This document shows positions 8,642 through 17,453 of a DNA stretch of 64,000 nucleotides, piece by piece (position 1 is the stretch's first letter; every line of letters begins with the position of its first letter). Under the pieces are notes generated by a model. It was given only the letters and a program-made list of their open reading frames with translations, did no database searches and was not told the origin of the DNA. The translations under genes and the position numbers were made by a program. The stretch is from NCBI GenBank assembly GCA_964594125.1, contig CAZQLL010000020.1, positions 1 through 64,000 of the forward strand, read 5' to 3'. The stretch comes from CAVRZJ01 sp964594125. GTDB lineage: Bacteria; Acidobacteriota; Thermoanaerobaculia; Thermoanaerobaculales; Thermoanaerobaculaceae.

Positions 8642-8954
8642 CACGGGCGATGAAACCACGGGGGAGAGCTGGCTCTCCTGCTGCGACCTGCCCCGCCAGG
8701 CAGTGCCTCCGCGCGGGCGAGGGCGCCCGCGCTCCCGGCTTCCCGAGGGAGACTCCAGGGCAAACAGGGTGAGCCAGGCCGGAAGCACCCGGGGGCGGCG
8801 GTACACCGCATCAAGAGCGAAGAGTGTCGCCATGTTCATCGGCTCGCAACTTCAGGGAGCGTCCTCCGGCCTTTCCCGCCACCCGGCTTCCGCGTCGGCG
8901 CCACCGGCGCCCACGCGAGAGTCGTGAAGACACGCTATCATGAGAGCGGGACTC
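8642..8954. other. 313-bp divergent intergenic region with a 23-bp repeat
   Basis: This region separates the gluzincin gene (minus) from the pseudo-receiver gene (plus). The 23 bp at 8716-8738 (GGCGAGGGCGCCCGCGCTCC plus CGG) recur identically at 29871-29893. It contains no supported gene although both strands have open frames. No clear promoter hexamers were found for either neighbour. Confidence 0.45.
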
Positions 8955-9650
8955 ATGGTGAAGCGTCTTCTCCTGGTGGGCAGCGAGACACCCGCGCTGC
9001 AGCGGGTGGTACCGATGCTGCTGCGCTCCGACTTCCAGATCCACCGCGTCGACGAGGCCGGGGAGGCGCTGCGGCTGCTCGGCGACAGCCGCTTCGACCT
9101 CGTCATCGCCCGCTACCCTCTCGTCGACGCGCCGCTGTCCGCCCTGGTCAACGGCATCCGCGGCTCGATCTCGCCGTCGCGCGCCGCCGGCCTGCTGGTG
9201 CTGGCCGGCCCGGCGCACGTCGGGGACCTCGCGGCGTTCCTCGGGCGCGGCGTCAACCGCGTGGTCACTCTCGACGGGCCCAGCGACCGCCTTCTCCACG
9301 CCGTCGCCGACCTCGTCGGCGTCGCGCCGCGACGGATGGTGCGCGCCGTGGTCGAACTGGAGCTGTGGATGCGGCGGGGCGCCCAGCGGCTGCTCACCCT
9401 CACCGACAACGTGTCGCTCTCCGGGATGCTGGTGCGCGGCGGGAGGGAGTTCCCGGTGGGGGCGAAGGTGAGCTTCGAGCTGACGCTGCCGGGCTCGCTC
9501 GAGGCGCTGCGCGGCGAGGCCGAGGTGGTGCGCCACACCGTCGTCGGCGTCGAGCGGCTCGACGGCATCGGGCTCGCGTTCCTCGCCTTCGCCGCCGGCG
9601 GCGAGCAACGGCTCGCCGCCTTCCTGGAGCGCCGCTCGAGCGCCGCATGA
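8955..9650 (+). CDS. pseudo-receiver + PilZ domain protein
   Basis: A 231-aa two-domain protein. Residues about 1-110 have the fold pattern of a response-regulator receiver (KRLLLVGSE..., then RFDLVIARYPLVD), but the phosphoacceptor Asp that normally follows DLV is replaced (IARYP), so phosphorylation is unlikely. Residues about 115-230 fit a PilZ domain with RxxxR (RGAQR) and NVSLSG (D/N-x-S-x-x-G), implying cyclic di-GMP binding. It may link c-di-GMP to motility or envelope functions. ATG 8955 is chosen (an in-frame ATG at 8940 is possible). The rhomboid gene follows after 13 bp, so the two are probably cotranscribed. Confidence 0.7.
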   Translation: MVKRLLLVGSETPALQRVVPMLLRSDFQIHRVDEAGEALRLLGDSRFDLVIARYPLVDAPLSALVNGIRGSISPSRAAGLLVLAGPAHVGDLAAFLGRGVNRVVTLDGPSDRLLHAVADLVGVAPRRMVRAVVELELWMRRGAQRLLTLTDNVSLSGMLVRGGREFPVGAKVSFELTLPGSLEALRGEAEVVRHTVVGVERLDGIGLAFLAFAAGGEQRLAAFLERRSSAA

Positions 9651-9663
9651 GGGGCCGCTGACC

Positions 9664-10515
9664 GTGCCCCGGCGCACCGGCTCGGTGCTCTGCCCGTCGT
9701 GCGGCAAGCTCGTGGGCGTCAACGACGACCGCTGCGCGAGCTGCGGCCGGCTGCGGCCCGGCATGTGGGGGCTGACGCCGCTGCTGCGCCGCCTCGGCAA
9801 CGACCTCGGGTTCTCCACCCTCGTCACGGCGTCGTGCGTGATCCTCTACCTCGTCTCGCTGCTGCTCGACCCGGGCGGCGGCGGCCGCGGCGGGGTGTTG
9901 TCGGCGTTCTCGCCGAGCACCAAGGCGGTGTTTCTGCTCGGCGCCGCCGGCTCGCTGCCGGTGTTCGAGCTCGGCCGCTGGTGGACGGTGCTCTCCGCCG
10001 GATGGCTGCACGGCGGACCCCTCCACCTGCTGTTCAACCTGCTCTGGGTGCGCCAGCTCGCACGGGAGAGCGCGGAGGCGTACGGGCCGGCGCGCACCGT
10101 GCTGATCTACACCGCCGGCGGCGTTGCCGGGTTTCTGCTGAGCTCGGCGGCCGGCCACTGGCTGCCGTTCCTGCCCGCTTTCCTGCGCGGCGCCCGCTTC
10201 ACCGTCGGCGCCTCGGCGCCGATTTTCGGGCTGCTCGGGGCGCTCGTGCACTACGGCCGGCGGCGCGGGTCGAGCGCGCTCTCCAGCCAGGCGCTCGGCT
10301 ATGCCCTGATCCTCGGCCTGTACGGGTTCGTGATGCCGGGGATCGACAACTGGGCGCACCTCGGCGGCTTTCTCGGCGGCTGGGCGGCCGCACGAGCGCT
10401 CGACCCCTGGAAGGAGGAGCGCACCGACCACCTCGTCGCCGCGCTCCTGTGCCTCGCCGCCGCCGCCGCCGCGGTGCTCGCCTCGCTTCTGGGCGGTCTC
10501 GCCGCGCTACGCTGA
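9664..10515 (+). CDS. rhomboid intramembrane serine protease with N-terminal zinc ribbon
   Basis: A 283-aa protein. The N-terminus carries two CxxC pairs (LCPSCGK, RCASCGR), a zinc-ribbon. Six or more transmembrane helices follow. The rhomboid signature is complete: oxyanion Asn and His in HLLFNLLW, catalytic Ser in VGASAPIFGLLGA, catalytic His in NWAHLGGFLGG. Rhomboids cleave single-pass membrane substrates within the bilayer. The start is the GTG after GAGGGG. The gene converges with the alpha/beta hydrolase gene, overlapping it by 9 bp. Confidence 0.85.
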   Translation: MPRRTGSVLCPSCGKLVGVNDDRCASCGRLRPGMWGLTPLLRRLGNDLGFSTLVTASCVILYLVSLLLDPGGGGRGGVLSAFSPSTKAVFLLGAAGSLPVFELGRWWTVLSAGWLHGGPLHLLFNLLWVRQLARESAEAYGPARTVLIYTAGGVAGFLLSSAAGHWLPFLPAFLRGARFTVGASAPIFGLLGALVHYGRRRGSSALSSQALGYALILGLYGFVMPGIDNWAHLGGFLGGWAAARALDPWKEERTDHLVAALLCLAAAAAAVLASLLGGLAALR

Positions 10516-11385
10516 CGGGGCGGCGAACGCCGTCGACTTCGCGCGCATGAACGCCTTGAGCGTCGGGAAGAACACGTCCGGGCGCTCGAGGTAGACGACG
10601 TGCCCCGCGTCGGGGATCAGCTCCCAGCGCGAGTTGGGGAAGATGTCGAGCATCTTCTTCTGCGCCCACAGCGGGATCGCGCGGTCCTGCGCCCCCGGCA
10701 TGATCAGGGTCGGCGTGGCCACCGCGCGGTACTCGCTCATCCGGTTGTCGAGCTCGCCGAAGTACTCCTCCTGCGCCTCGGTGAGCCGGATCAGGCAGTG
10801 GATGTCGTTCCGGTACCGCTCGTTGAACCGCTGGCGCATCGGCTCGAGGCCGGCGCGCGTGACCTTGCGCACAAACGGCTCGCCGAAGATCTTCTCGTAC
10901 ATGTACTCGGTGTAGAGGTCGAAGCGCTCGGGCCCCTCGCGGTAGAAGCGCAGGGAGATCGCCTCGTACTGCTCGAACAGCTCCTCGCGCGACAGGATGA
11001 TGCCGGACAGCGTCAGCGTGTGCAGCCGGCGCCAGAACTGGCGCGCGTGCTCGATGGCGATGAAGCCGCCGTACGAGATCCCCATCGAGTGGATCATCTC
11101 CACCCCGAGCTCGTCCATCACCATCGTCAGGTACTGGGCGATGCGGGTGATCGAGTACGGCTCGTCGGGCTTCGACGACTCCCCCTGGCCGAGGTAGTCG
11201 TACAGCAGCACGTCGTACTCGGGCTGGAGCAGCGGCAGGAAGCCGTACCAGGCCTTGGTCGACATGGCGAGACCGTTGAGCAGCGCCACCGCCTCGCGCG
11301 TGCCGTCGCCGAAGTACTCGTACCAGATCCGGTGCCCGTCCGCGTGGACGAACCCGGAGCGCGTGGGTTGCGGCTGTGACGCCAT
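10507..11385 (-). CDS. alpha/beta hydrolase (acyl cluster, last gene)
   Basis: A 292-aa alpha/beta hydrolase of the fold-family that includes haloalkane dehalogenases and esterases. The nucleophile elbow is GISYGG (Ser), with a probable acid in GAQDRAI and the catalytic His in DAGHVVY. There is no signal peptide, so it is cytoplasmic. The ATG at 11385 follows GGAGGTGG. Translation could extend upstream but would run through a heptamer array (11409-11470), which is not credible. It is the most downstream member of the minus-strand acyl-thioester cluster; a thioesterase or lactonase-like role fits context, but the substrate is unknown. Confidence 0.75.
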   Translation of the reverse strand: MASQPQPTRSGFVHADGHRIWYEYFGDGTREAVALLNGLAMSTKAWYGFLPLLQPEYDVLLYDYLGQGESSKPDEPYSITRIAQYLTMVMDELGVEMIHSMGISYGGFIAIEHARQFWRRLHTLTLSGIILSREELFEQYEAISLRFYREGPERFDLYTEYMYEKIFGEPFVRKVTRAGLEPMRQRFNERYRNDIHCLIRLTEAQEEYFGELDNRMSEYRAVATPTLIMPGAQDRAIPLWAQKKMLDIFPNSRWELIPDAGHVVYLERPDVFFPTLKAFMRAKSTAFAAPSA

Positions 11386-11408
11386 GGCTCCACCTCCACG
11401 AACGCGAT

Positions 11409-11470
11409 GTGACCCGTGGCCCGTAGCCCGAATGAAGCCCGGACATTGCCGGCCACGGGCCACGGGCAAC
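11409..11470. repeat. heptamer array with inverted partner
   Basis: GTGACCC, GTGGCCC, GTAGCCC (11409-11429) are followed after about 20 bp by the inverse, GGGCCAC-type units (11451-11468). The two arms can pair in register to form an interrupted hairpin. It sits between thiolase and hydrolase genes in the acyl cluster. Confidence 0.65.
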
Positions 11471-11473
11471 CAG

Positions 11474-11497
11474 GCCCGCGGTCGTCAGACCGCGGGC
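11474..11497 (-). terminator. GC hairpin with the thiolase stop codon in its loop
   Basis: A perfect 10-bp stem (GCCCGCGGTC / GACCGCGGGC) encloses a 4-nt loop that contains the thiolase TGA, so the last four codons form one arm. There is no T-tract, so it is either a Rho-type or processing hairpin rather than a classic intrinsic terminator. Confidence 0.4.
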
Positions 11498-12693
11498 TTG
11501 AGCACCGTGCACACCGAGGCGCAGATCGGGCCGCCGATGTTGAACGTCGCCGCGACCCTGGCGCCCTTCACCTGCAGCTCGGCCGGCGCCTTGCCGAGGA
11601 GCTGCCAGGCGCACCAGCCGACCATCGCGACGCCGGTGGCGCCGATCGGGTGGCCCTTGGCGATCAGGCCGCCCGAGGTGTTGATCGGGCACTCGCCGCC
11701 GAGCGAGGCGCGGCCGTCCTTCCAGTACTGCGCGCCCTTGCCGTACGGCGCTCGGCCGAGGACCTCGGCGGCGATCGCCGCCATCACCGTGAAGCAGTCG
11801 TGCACCTCGGCGACGTCGACGTCGGCGGGCGTGACGCCCGCCATCGCATAGGCGTTGTTCATGGCCGTGAAGGCGCCCAGCGGCCTGAGCACGTCGCGCA
11901 CGCCCTTGCGCAGCGGGTCGGTGGCCTGCGCCCAGCCGGCGATCTCGACGCAGTCGGCCTTCTTCAGGCCCAGCTTCGCGAGGCCGGCCTCGCTGGCGAC
12001 GATCATCGCCGCGTAGCCGTCGGTGATCTGCGAGCAGTCGTACGTCTTCAGCGGCAGCCCCTCGACGACGTAGCGGTTGATCCCCTCGATCTTCATCGCC
12101 TGCTCGAGCGTCACCTGGTTCTTCTGCATCTGCGCGTAAGGGTTGGAGCGGGCGTTCGTGTACTCGATCACGGCGATGCGGGCAAGGTCCTCCTCGGTGT
12201 AGCCGTGCGTCTTCATGTAGAGGTCCATGACCTCCGCGAACAGGTGCGGGAAGACGAACACCTTGCCCTCGCGCTCCGCAGGGTGGGCGAAGTAGCCGAG
12301 CGCCTTGCCGACCAGCTTGCCGTCCATCTTCCCCTCGGCGTCGCGCATCTTCTCGAAGCCGACGGCGATGCCGACCTCGCCGAGTCCGAGCTGGATCTTG
12401 TGGATCGTCGAGAGGATCGCCTGCCCGCCGGTGGCGCAGGCGTTCTCCACCGACTCGATCGGCTTGGCGGCCATCCCCGGCACCTCGGCGAGCAGGCCGG
12501 AGAGAAGCCCCTGCTCGTTGAGCGAGATGTTGCAGACCGCCCCGACCGAGCCGTGGTCGATCGCCGAGGCATCGGCGCCGATCTCCCGGCAGGCGCCGAG
12601 CGCGGCGTTGCTCACGATCTCGGGCAGCGTCATGCCCATCAGCTTGCCGAACTTCGACTGGTGGTAGGCGGCGATGTAGACCTTCTTGCTCAT
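11485..12693 (-). CDS. thiolase superfamily protein (SCP-x/archaeal type)
   Basis: A 402-aa thiolase-fold enzyme of the SCP-x-like branch. The nucleophilic Cys is in ENACATGG, a second conserved region is VHDCFTVM, and GHPIGATG carries the catalytic His. Members cleave or form 3-ketoacyl-CoA; this branch often works with a DUF35 OB-fold partner, which is not present here. The ATG follows GAAGGAGGG. It lies between two alpha/beta hydrolase genes in the acyl cluster and would act after activation by the neighbouring acyl-CoA ligase. Confidence 0.85.
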   Translation of the reverse strand: MSKKVYIAAYHQSKFGKLMGMTLPEIVSNAALGACREIGADASAIDHGSVGAVCNISLNEQGLLSGLLAEVPGMAAKPIESVENACATGGQAILSTIHKIQLGLGEVGIAVGFEKMRDAEGKMDGKLVGKALGYFAHPAEREGKVFVFPHLFAEVMDLYMKTHGYTEEDLARIAVIEYTNARSNPYAQMQKNQVTLEQAMKIEGINRYVVEGLPLKTYDCSQITDGYAAMIVASEAGLAKLGLKKADCVEIAGWAQATDPLRKGVRDVLRPLGAFTAMNNAYAMAGVTPADVDVAEVHDCFTVMAAIAAEVLGRAPYGKGAQYWKDGRASLGGECPINTSGGLIAKGHPIGATGVAMVGWCAWQLLGKAPAELQVKGARVAATFNIGGPICASVCTVLKPAV

Positions 12694-12724
12694 TGGACCC
12701 TCCTTCGAGGTCGTGAAAGTCTTC

Positions 12725-13549
12725 TCAAGTGGAGCGTAGCACGCTGTGCCCCGGTTCCTTGCAGCGGTCGAGGAAGCTCTTCACCAGATCCTGGAAGCGG
12801 ATCCGCTCCTCGACGACGAGGGCGTGGCCGCTTCCCGCCACGAGGACGTGCTCGGCGCCCGGGATCGCTGCGGCCACGGCGACGGACCGCTCCGTGGGCA
12901 TCAGCGCATCGAGCCCGGCGGTGATCACCAGCGTCGGGCAGGCGATGCGGCCGAGCTCCGCGCGCAGATCCATGCGGTCGATGGCCTGCAGCAGGCGGAC
13001 GCCGCCGGCGAACCATACGGCTGGCAGCGCTGCAACGGCGTCGGCGCGCGCCGCCAGCTCGCCGGCGAATCGCGTGCGGAACGTCGGCGAGTAGACGACC
13101 TCGTTCATCGCCGCGAGGAACGGCCGGCCGTCGCCGGTCGCCGCCGCCTGCTCGCACAGCGCCGCGAGGCGGGCGCCGATCGCCCGCATCGACAGCGGCG
13201 GGTAGTCGACGACGGCGGCGGCGGCGAGCGAGGCGACGCGCGCCGGGTGGCGTGCCGCCAGCAGCAGGGCGACCTCGCCGCCGAACGACGTACCGACGAG
13301 GTGCGCCCGCGCGATGCCGAGGTGGTCGAGCAGCGCGATCGCGTCGTCGGCATGCGCCGCAAGCTCCGGCGGCGGCAGCTCCGGGGTGAGGAGCTGGCCG
13401 CGGAAGTCGCAGCGCACCACCCGGTACGACGCGGCGAGTGCGGCGGCGGCCTCGTCCCACGCCGCGATGCTCATCATGCCGCCGTTGAGCAGCAGCACGG
13501 CGGGGGCGGTTGGCGGGCCTTCGACGCGGTGGGTCAGGAGCGCGCTCAT
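12725..13549 (-). CDS. alpha/beta hydrolase (acyl cluster)
   Basis: A 274-aa cytoplasmic alpha/beta hydrolase: oxyanion region LNGGMMSI, nucleophile elbow GTSFGG, acid near GLDALMP and His in GSGHALVV. It resembles enol-lactonase/BioH-like esterases, but the substrate cannot be assigned. The ATG at 13549 has a GCGAGG element upstream. It is 31 bp upstream of the thiolase on the same strand, and about 120 bp downstream of the ligase, a gap filled by two heptamer arrays. Confidence 0.75.
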   Translation of the reverse strand: MSALLTHRVEGPPTAPAVLLLNGGMMSIAAWDEAAAALAASYRVVRCDFRGQLLTPELPPPELAAHADDAIALLDHLGIARAHLVGTSFGGEVALLLAARHPARVASLAAAAVVDYPPLSMRAIGARLAALCEQAAATGDGRPFLAAMNEVVYSPTFRTRFAGELAARADAVAALPAVWFAGGVRLLQAIDRMDLRAELGRIACPTLVITAGLDALMPTERSVAVAAAIPGAEHVLVAGSGHALVVEERIRFQDLVKSFLDRCKEPGHSVLRST

Positions 13550-13567
13550 CGTGCCTCGCGACGGCGC

Positions 13568-13666
13568 GTGGCCCGTGGCCCGTGGCCCGTGGCCCGCGAA
13601 GGCATCGGCTCCCCATCCGGTGAGGCTGGGAGCGTGCGAACCACGAACCACAATCCACAAACCACG
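13568..13666. repeat. two heptamer arrays with complementary cores (GTGG / CCAC)
   Basis: Array one is GTGGCCC four times (13568-13595). Array two (13639-13666) is AACCACG, AACCACA, ATCCACA, AACCACG, again four units of 7 bp. GTGG in the first and CCAC in the second recur with the same period, so four short stems could form in register across the 43-bp spacer even though the other three bases of each unit differ. The second array ends two bases before the ligase stop codon. Confidence 0.65.
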
Positions 13667-13668
13667 CC

Positions 13669-15243
13669 TCACTCCTTGCAGTGCTGCGCGTGGTGCGCGC
13701 GGAGCTCGTTCTTGAGGACCTTGCCGTACGGGGTGCGCGGGAGCGCGTCGACGAACACCCACTCGCGCGGCACCTTGTACTTCGCGAGCGTGCGCAGGAG
13801 GAACGCCGCGAGGTCGTCGCCGGTGGCGGCCGCGCCCTCGCGGCGGACGACGAACGCGACGCCGACCTCGCCCCACGTCTCGTGCGGCACCCCGACCACC
13901 GCGGCGTCGCGCACCGCGGGATGCAGCAGCAGCTCCCCCTCGATCTCGGCCGGGTACACGTTGACGCCGCCGGAAATGATCATGTCCTTCTTGCGCCCGG
14001 CGATGGCGTAGAACCCCTCCTCGTCGCGCCGCGCCAGGTCACCGGTGTGGAACCAGCCGTCGGCGTCGAGCGCCTCGGCGGTCGCCGCCGGGTTGTTCCA
14101 GTAGCCGCGGCTGACGTGCGGCCCGCGCAGCCACAGCTCGCCGACCTCGCCGGGCGGCAGCTCGCGGCCGTCGTCGCCAGCCACGCGCGCCTCGGTGAAC
14201 AGCAGCGGCTTGCCGATCGCGCCGGCCTTGCGCGCCGAGTCCTCGCTGGTCATCGCGAAGCAGTTGACGCCCACCTCGGTGAGCCCGTACCCCTGCCGGA
14301 AGACGACCCCGCGCTTCTGGAACGCCTCGATGATGTACAGCGGCAGCGGCGCGCCGCCCGATATCAGCCAGCGAACGCTCGACAGGTCCGTGGTCGCGAA
14401 CTCCGGCGCCTCCATGAGCAGCTTGTAGATGGTCGGCACGCCGAGGACCACCGTGCAGCGCTCGCGCGCGATCGTCCGCCACACCTCGGCCGCATCGAAA
14501 CCCGCGTGCAGCACGATGGTGCCGCCGATGGCGAAGATCGGCGTCAGGAAGGCGCCGAGACCGCCCGCGTGATACAGCGGCGTGAAGATCGGCGAGACAT
14601 CATCCTCGCGGAGCTGCCACGAGCACACCGTGCTCATCGCGTTGAAGCTCACCATCCGGTGCGGCGTGATCACGCCCTTGGGCTTGCCGGTTGTGCCGCT
14701 GGTGTAGAGGAGGCAGTAGGGGTCTTCGGGGGAGGCCGTGGCCCGTGGCTCGTGGCCCGTAGCCGGGAAGTCCGAGGCTGAGAACCGGGGACCGGGGACC
14801 GTGGACCGGGGGAGAAGCTCGGCCCAGGAGGTGTCGGAGGGGTCGCTGGGGGCGTCGAGCGAGGCCCAGGATTCCAGCGAGGCCAGCGGGCGGAGGTCGC
14901 GGATCAGGTGTGCGAAGGCGGTGTCGTAGATGAGGGCGCGCATGCCGGAGTCGCGCACGATGTGAGCGAGCTCGTGGGCGGTGGCCCGGGTGGAGAGCGG
15001 AACGAGGACAACGCCGGACTTGCCGGCGGCGAAGAAGCAATCCAGGAACTCGATCCGGTTGCCGGCAAGCAGCCCGACGCGGTCGCCCTTCGCGAGGCCG
15101 AGCGCACGCCACGCCGCCGCGGCGCGCGCGGCGCGCACGTCCAGCTCGCGGTAGGTCAGCCGCTCGCCGGTCGGCACGTACACCAGCGCGGTCTTGTCCG
15201 GCGTCAGCCGCGCCCGCTCGCCGAGCAGGTCACCGTGCAGCAT
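13669..15243 (-). CDS. acyl-CoA synthetase (AMP-forming)
   Basis: A 524-aa member of the ANL adenylating superfamily that activates a carboxylic acid as acyl-AMP and transfers it to CoA. Motif A3 is LLYTSGTTGKPKG, A5 is QGYGLTE, A7 is GWFHTGDLA and A10 is PRTPYGKVLK; the catalytic Lys is therefore present. The ATG at 15243 follows GGAGGGTG. Just before the A3 loop the protein has an unusual Pro/Arg/Thr-rich linker whose codons are two heptamer arrays (14738-14765, 14783-14810), kept in frame. The gene belongs to the acyl-thioester cluster. Substrate length cannot be told from sequence. Confidence 0.88.
   Translation of the reverse strand: MLHGDLLGERARLTPDKTALVYVPTGERLTYRELDVRAARAAAAWRALGLAKGDRVGLLAGNRIEFLDCFFAAGKSGVVLVPLSTRATAHELAHIVRDSGMRALIYDTAFAHLIRDLRPLASLESWASLDAPSDPSDTSWAELLPRSTVPGPRFSASDFPATGHEPRATASPEDPYCLLYTSGTTGKPKGVITPHRMVSFNAMSTVCSWQLREDDVSPIFTPLYHAGGLGAFLTPIFAIGGTIVLHAGFDAAEVWRTIARERCTVVLGVPTIYKLLMEAPEFATTDLSSVRWLISGGAPLPLYIIEAFQKRGVVFRQGYGLTEVGVNCFAMTSEDSARKAGAIGKPLLFTEARVAGDDGRELPPGEVGELWLRGPHVSRGYWNNPAATAEALDADGWFHTGDLARRDEEGFYAIAGRKKDMIISGGVNVYPAEIEGELLLHPAVRDAAVVGVPHETWGEVGVAFVVRREGAAATGDDLAAFLLRTLAKYKVPREWVFVDALPRTPYGKVLKNELRAHHAQHCKE
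14738..14810. repeat. two heptamer arrays inside the acyl-CoA synthetase coding region
   Basis: Units are GTGGCCC, GTGGCTC, GTGGCCC, GTAGCCG (14738-14765), then AACCGGG, GACCGGG, GACCGTG, GACCGGG (14783-14810). On the minus strand they encode a linker reading about RSTVPGPRFSASDFPATGHE. The frame is kept on both sides, and the conserved A3 motif follows about 12 residues later. Confidence 0.7.
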
Positions 15244-15306
15244 GGCACCCTCCACGCTGCCCCGGGCTCGCCACGACCAGCTCCGTCGCCCCGGCAGGTC
15301 CTCCGC

Positions 15307-16218
15307 TCACGGTTTCGCCTCCAGCACGTCGCGGAGGGCGGCGAGGAGCTTGTCCGGGCACTCTGTCTGCGGCACGTGGCCGCACCGCTCGAGGGTGACG
15401 AGGCGCGCCGAAGGCAGCTCCGCGAGCATGCGGTTCGCGTACTCGAGTGGCATGACCTTGTCGGACGCGCCCCACAGCAGCGTCACCGGCGCCCTGATCT
15501 CGCCGAGCCGGCCGTCGAGGGTCCACTGCTCCATGCTGTCCGCGGTGGCGACGAAGCGGGCGAGGGACCCGTTCGCCGCTTCCCGGACCACGTCGCGCAG
15601 CACGAAGTCGGGGACCGGCGGGCTGCCGGCGTCGCGGAGCTGTGCGAGCGCGGCGCGCGCCTCGGTCAGGCTCTTCGGCACGACCACCGCCTCGGCGTTG
15701 CTGCCCTTGAGCGCGCCGCCGTTGACGGCAACGACGCGCTCGATCCACTCCGGGTGGCGGTGGGCGACGAGCATGGCGATCCAGGCGCCGAGCGAGTTGC
15801 CGACGAGCGTCACGCGGCGTCCCTGCGCGAGCGTCTCGATCACCCCCTCGGCGCCGGCGAGGACGCGGTCGACGCCGACCGGGCCGGTGCGCGGCTCGCT
15901 CTCGCCGTGGCCGGCGAGGTCGGGGACGATCAGCGAGTGCGTGCGCACCAGCGCCGGCACCACGCGCGACCACGCGCCCGCCTGGTCGCCGGCGCCGTGC
16001 AGCAGCACCAGCACGGGGCCGCTGCCGCCGACGAACGCCCGCTGGCGGCCGGCCGGGGTTTCGACCGCCACATCGGCGACCTTGACCGCGCGCAGCGTGC
16101 GCCGGCCCATCCAGGCGTACACCGACAGAGGCCGCAGGTACACCCACAGCATGGTCCCTACGACAAGGCCGACGAGAATGCCGCCCACCCCCAGCGCTGC
16201 GATCGTGCCTGTCTTCAC
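15307..16218 (-). CDS. membrane-anchored alpha/beta hydrolase
   Basis: A 303-aa protein with an N-terminal transmembrane helix (residues about 7-30, Gly/Val/Leu-rich) that is probably an uncleaved anchor, then an alpha/beta hydrolase domain: HGAGDQAGAW oxyanion loop, nucleophile in VGNSLGAW, acid near GASDKVMP, His in CGHVPQTE. The hydrolase is likely placed on the periplasmic side, unlike the two other hydrolases of the cluster. It sits between the ligase and the KAS III-like gene. An esterase or thioesterase role is inferred only from fold. Confidence 0.78.
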   Translation of the reverse strand: MKTGTIAALGVGGILVGLVVGTMLWVYLRPLSVYAWMGRRTLRAVKVADVAVETPAGRQRAFVGGSGPVLVLLHGAGDQAGAWSRVVPALVRTHSLIVPDLAGHGESEPRTGPVGVDRVLAGAEGVIETLAQGRRVTLVGNSLGAWIAMLVAHRHPEWIERVVAVNGGALKGSNAEAVVVPKSLTEARAALAQLRDAGSPPVPDFVLRDVVREAANGSLARFVATADSMEQWTLDGRLGEIRAPVTLLWGASDKVMPLEYANRMLAELPSARLVTLERCGHVPQTECPDKLLAALRDVLEAKP

Positions 16219-16231
16219 CGCACCCCCTCAT

Positions 16232-16297
16232 GTGGCCCGTGACCCGCGAAGAGCTCACTGCTGCTCTCGCGCTTTCGGGTCACGGGTCACGGGCCAC
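16232..16297. repeat. heptamer array with inverted partner
   Basis: GTGGCCC and GTGACCC (16232-16245) face GGGTCAC, GGGTCAC, GGGCCAC (16277-16297) across a 31-bp spacer. The arms are exact inverse complements, giving a possible 14-bp stem. It fills the gap between the anchored hydrolase and the KAS III-like gene. Confidence 0.7.
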
Positions 16298-16301
16298 GTC
16301 T

Positions 16302-17297
<996 letters not shown>

Positions 17298-17310
17298 GCT
17301 GCCTCCTCTT

Positions 17311-17410
17311 CGAGGGGAGGCCTCGCGACCTCCCCTCGAGCGCCGGAGCGACTCCGGCGCCTTCACCTCACCGCGCCGACGGCCCTGCCGGGCCGCCGGA
17401 TCGCCACCGA
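17311..17410. repeat. multi-hairpin dispersed element, copy A
   Basis: Three hairpins in a row. Arm 1: CGAGGGGAGG / CCTCCCCTCG, 10 bp, loop 8 (17311-17338). Arm 2: GCGCCGGAG / CTCCGGCGC, 9 bp (17340-17360). Then a conserved CTTCACCTCACCGCGCC block and arm 3 around CGGCCC-TGCC-GGGCCG (17379-17394), ending CCGGATCGCCACCGAAC. The same order is found at 30766-30865. It lies between the SDR and KAS III-like genes. Confidence 0.7.
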
Positions 17411-17453
17411 ACCGCAGCGGTGCTCCAGGCGTTGCCTACCGCCGATTGCATTC

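Noticed and set aside
8642..8839. N-terminal 66-residue extension of the gluzincin gene
   Set aside because: No signal sequence or ribosome site, contains a 23-bp repeat; the downstream ATG starts a proper signal peptide.
11386..11469. 28-residue N-terminal extension of the hydrolase at 10507
   Set aside because: Would be translated from a heptamer array; the ATG at 11385 has a strong ribosome site.
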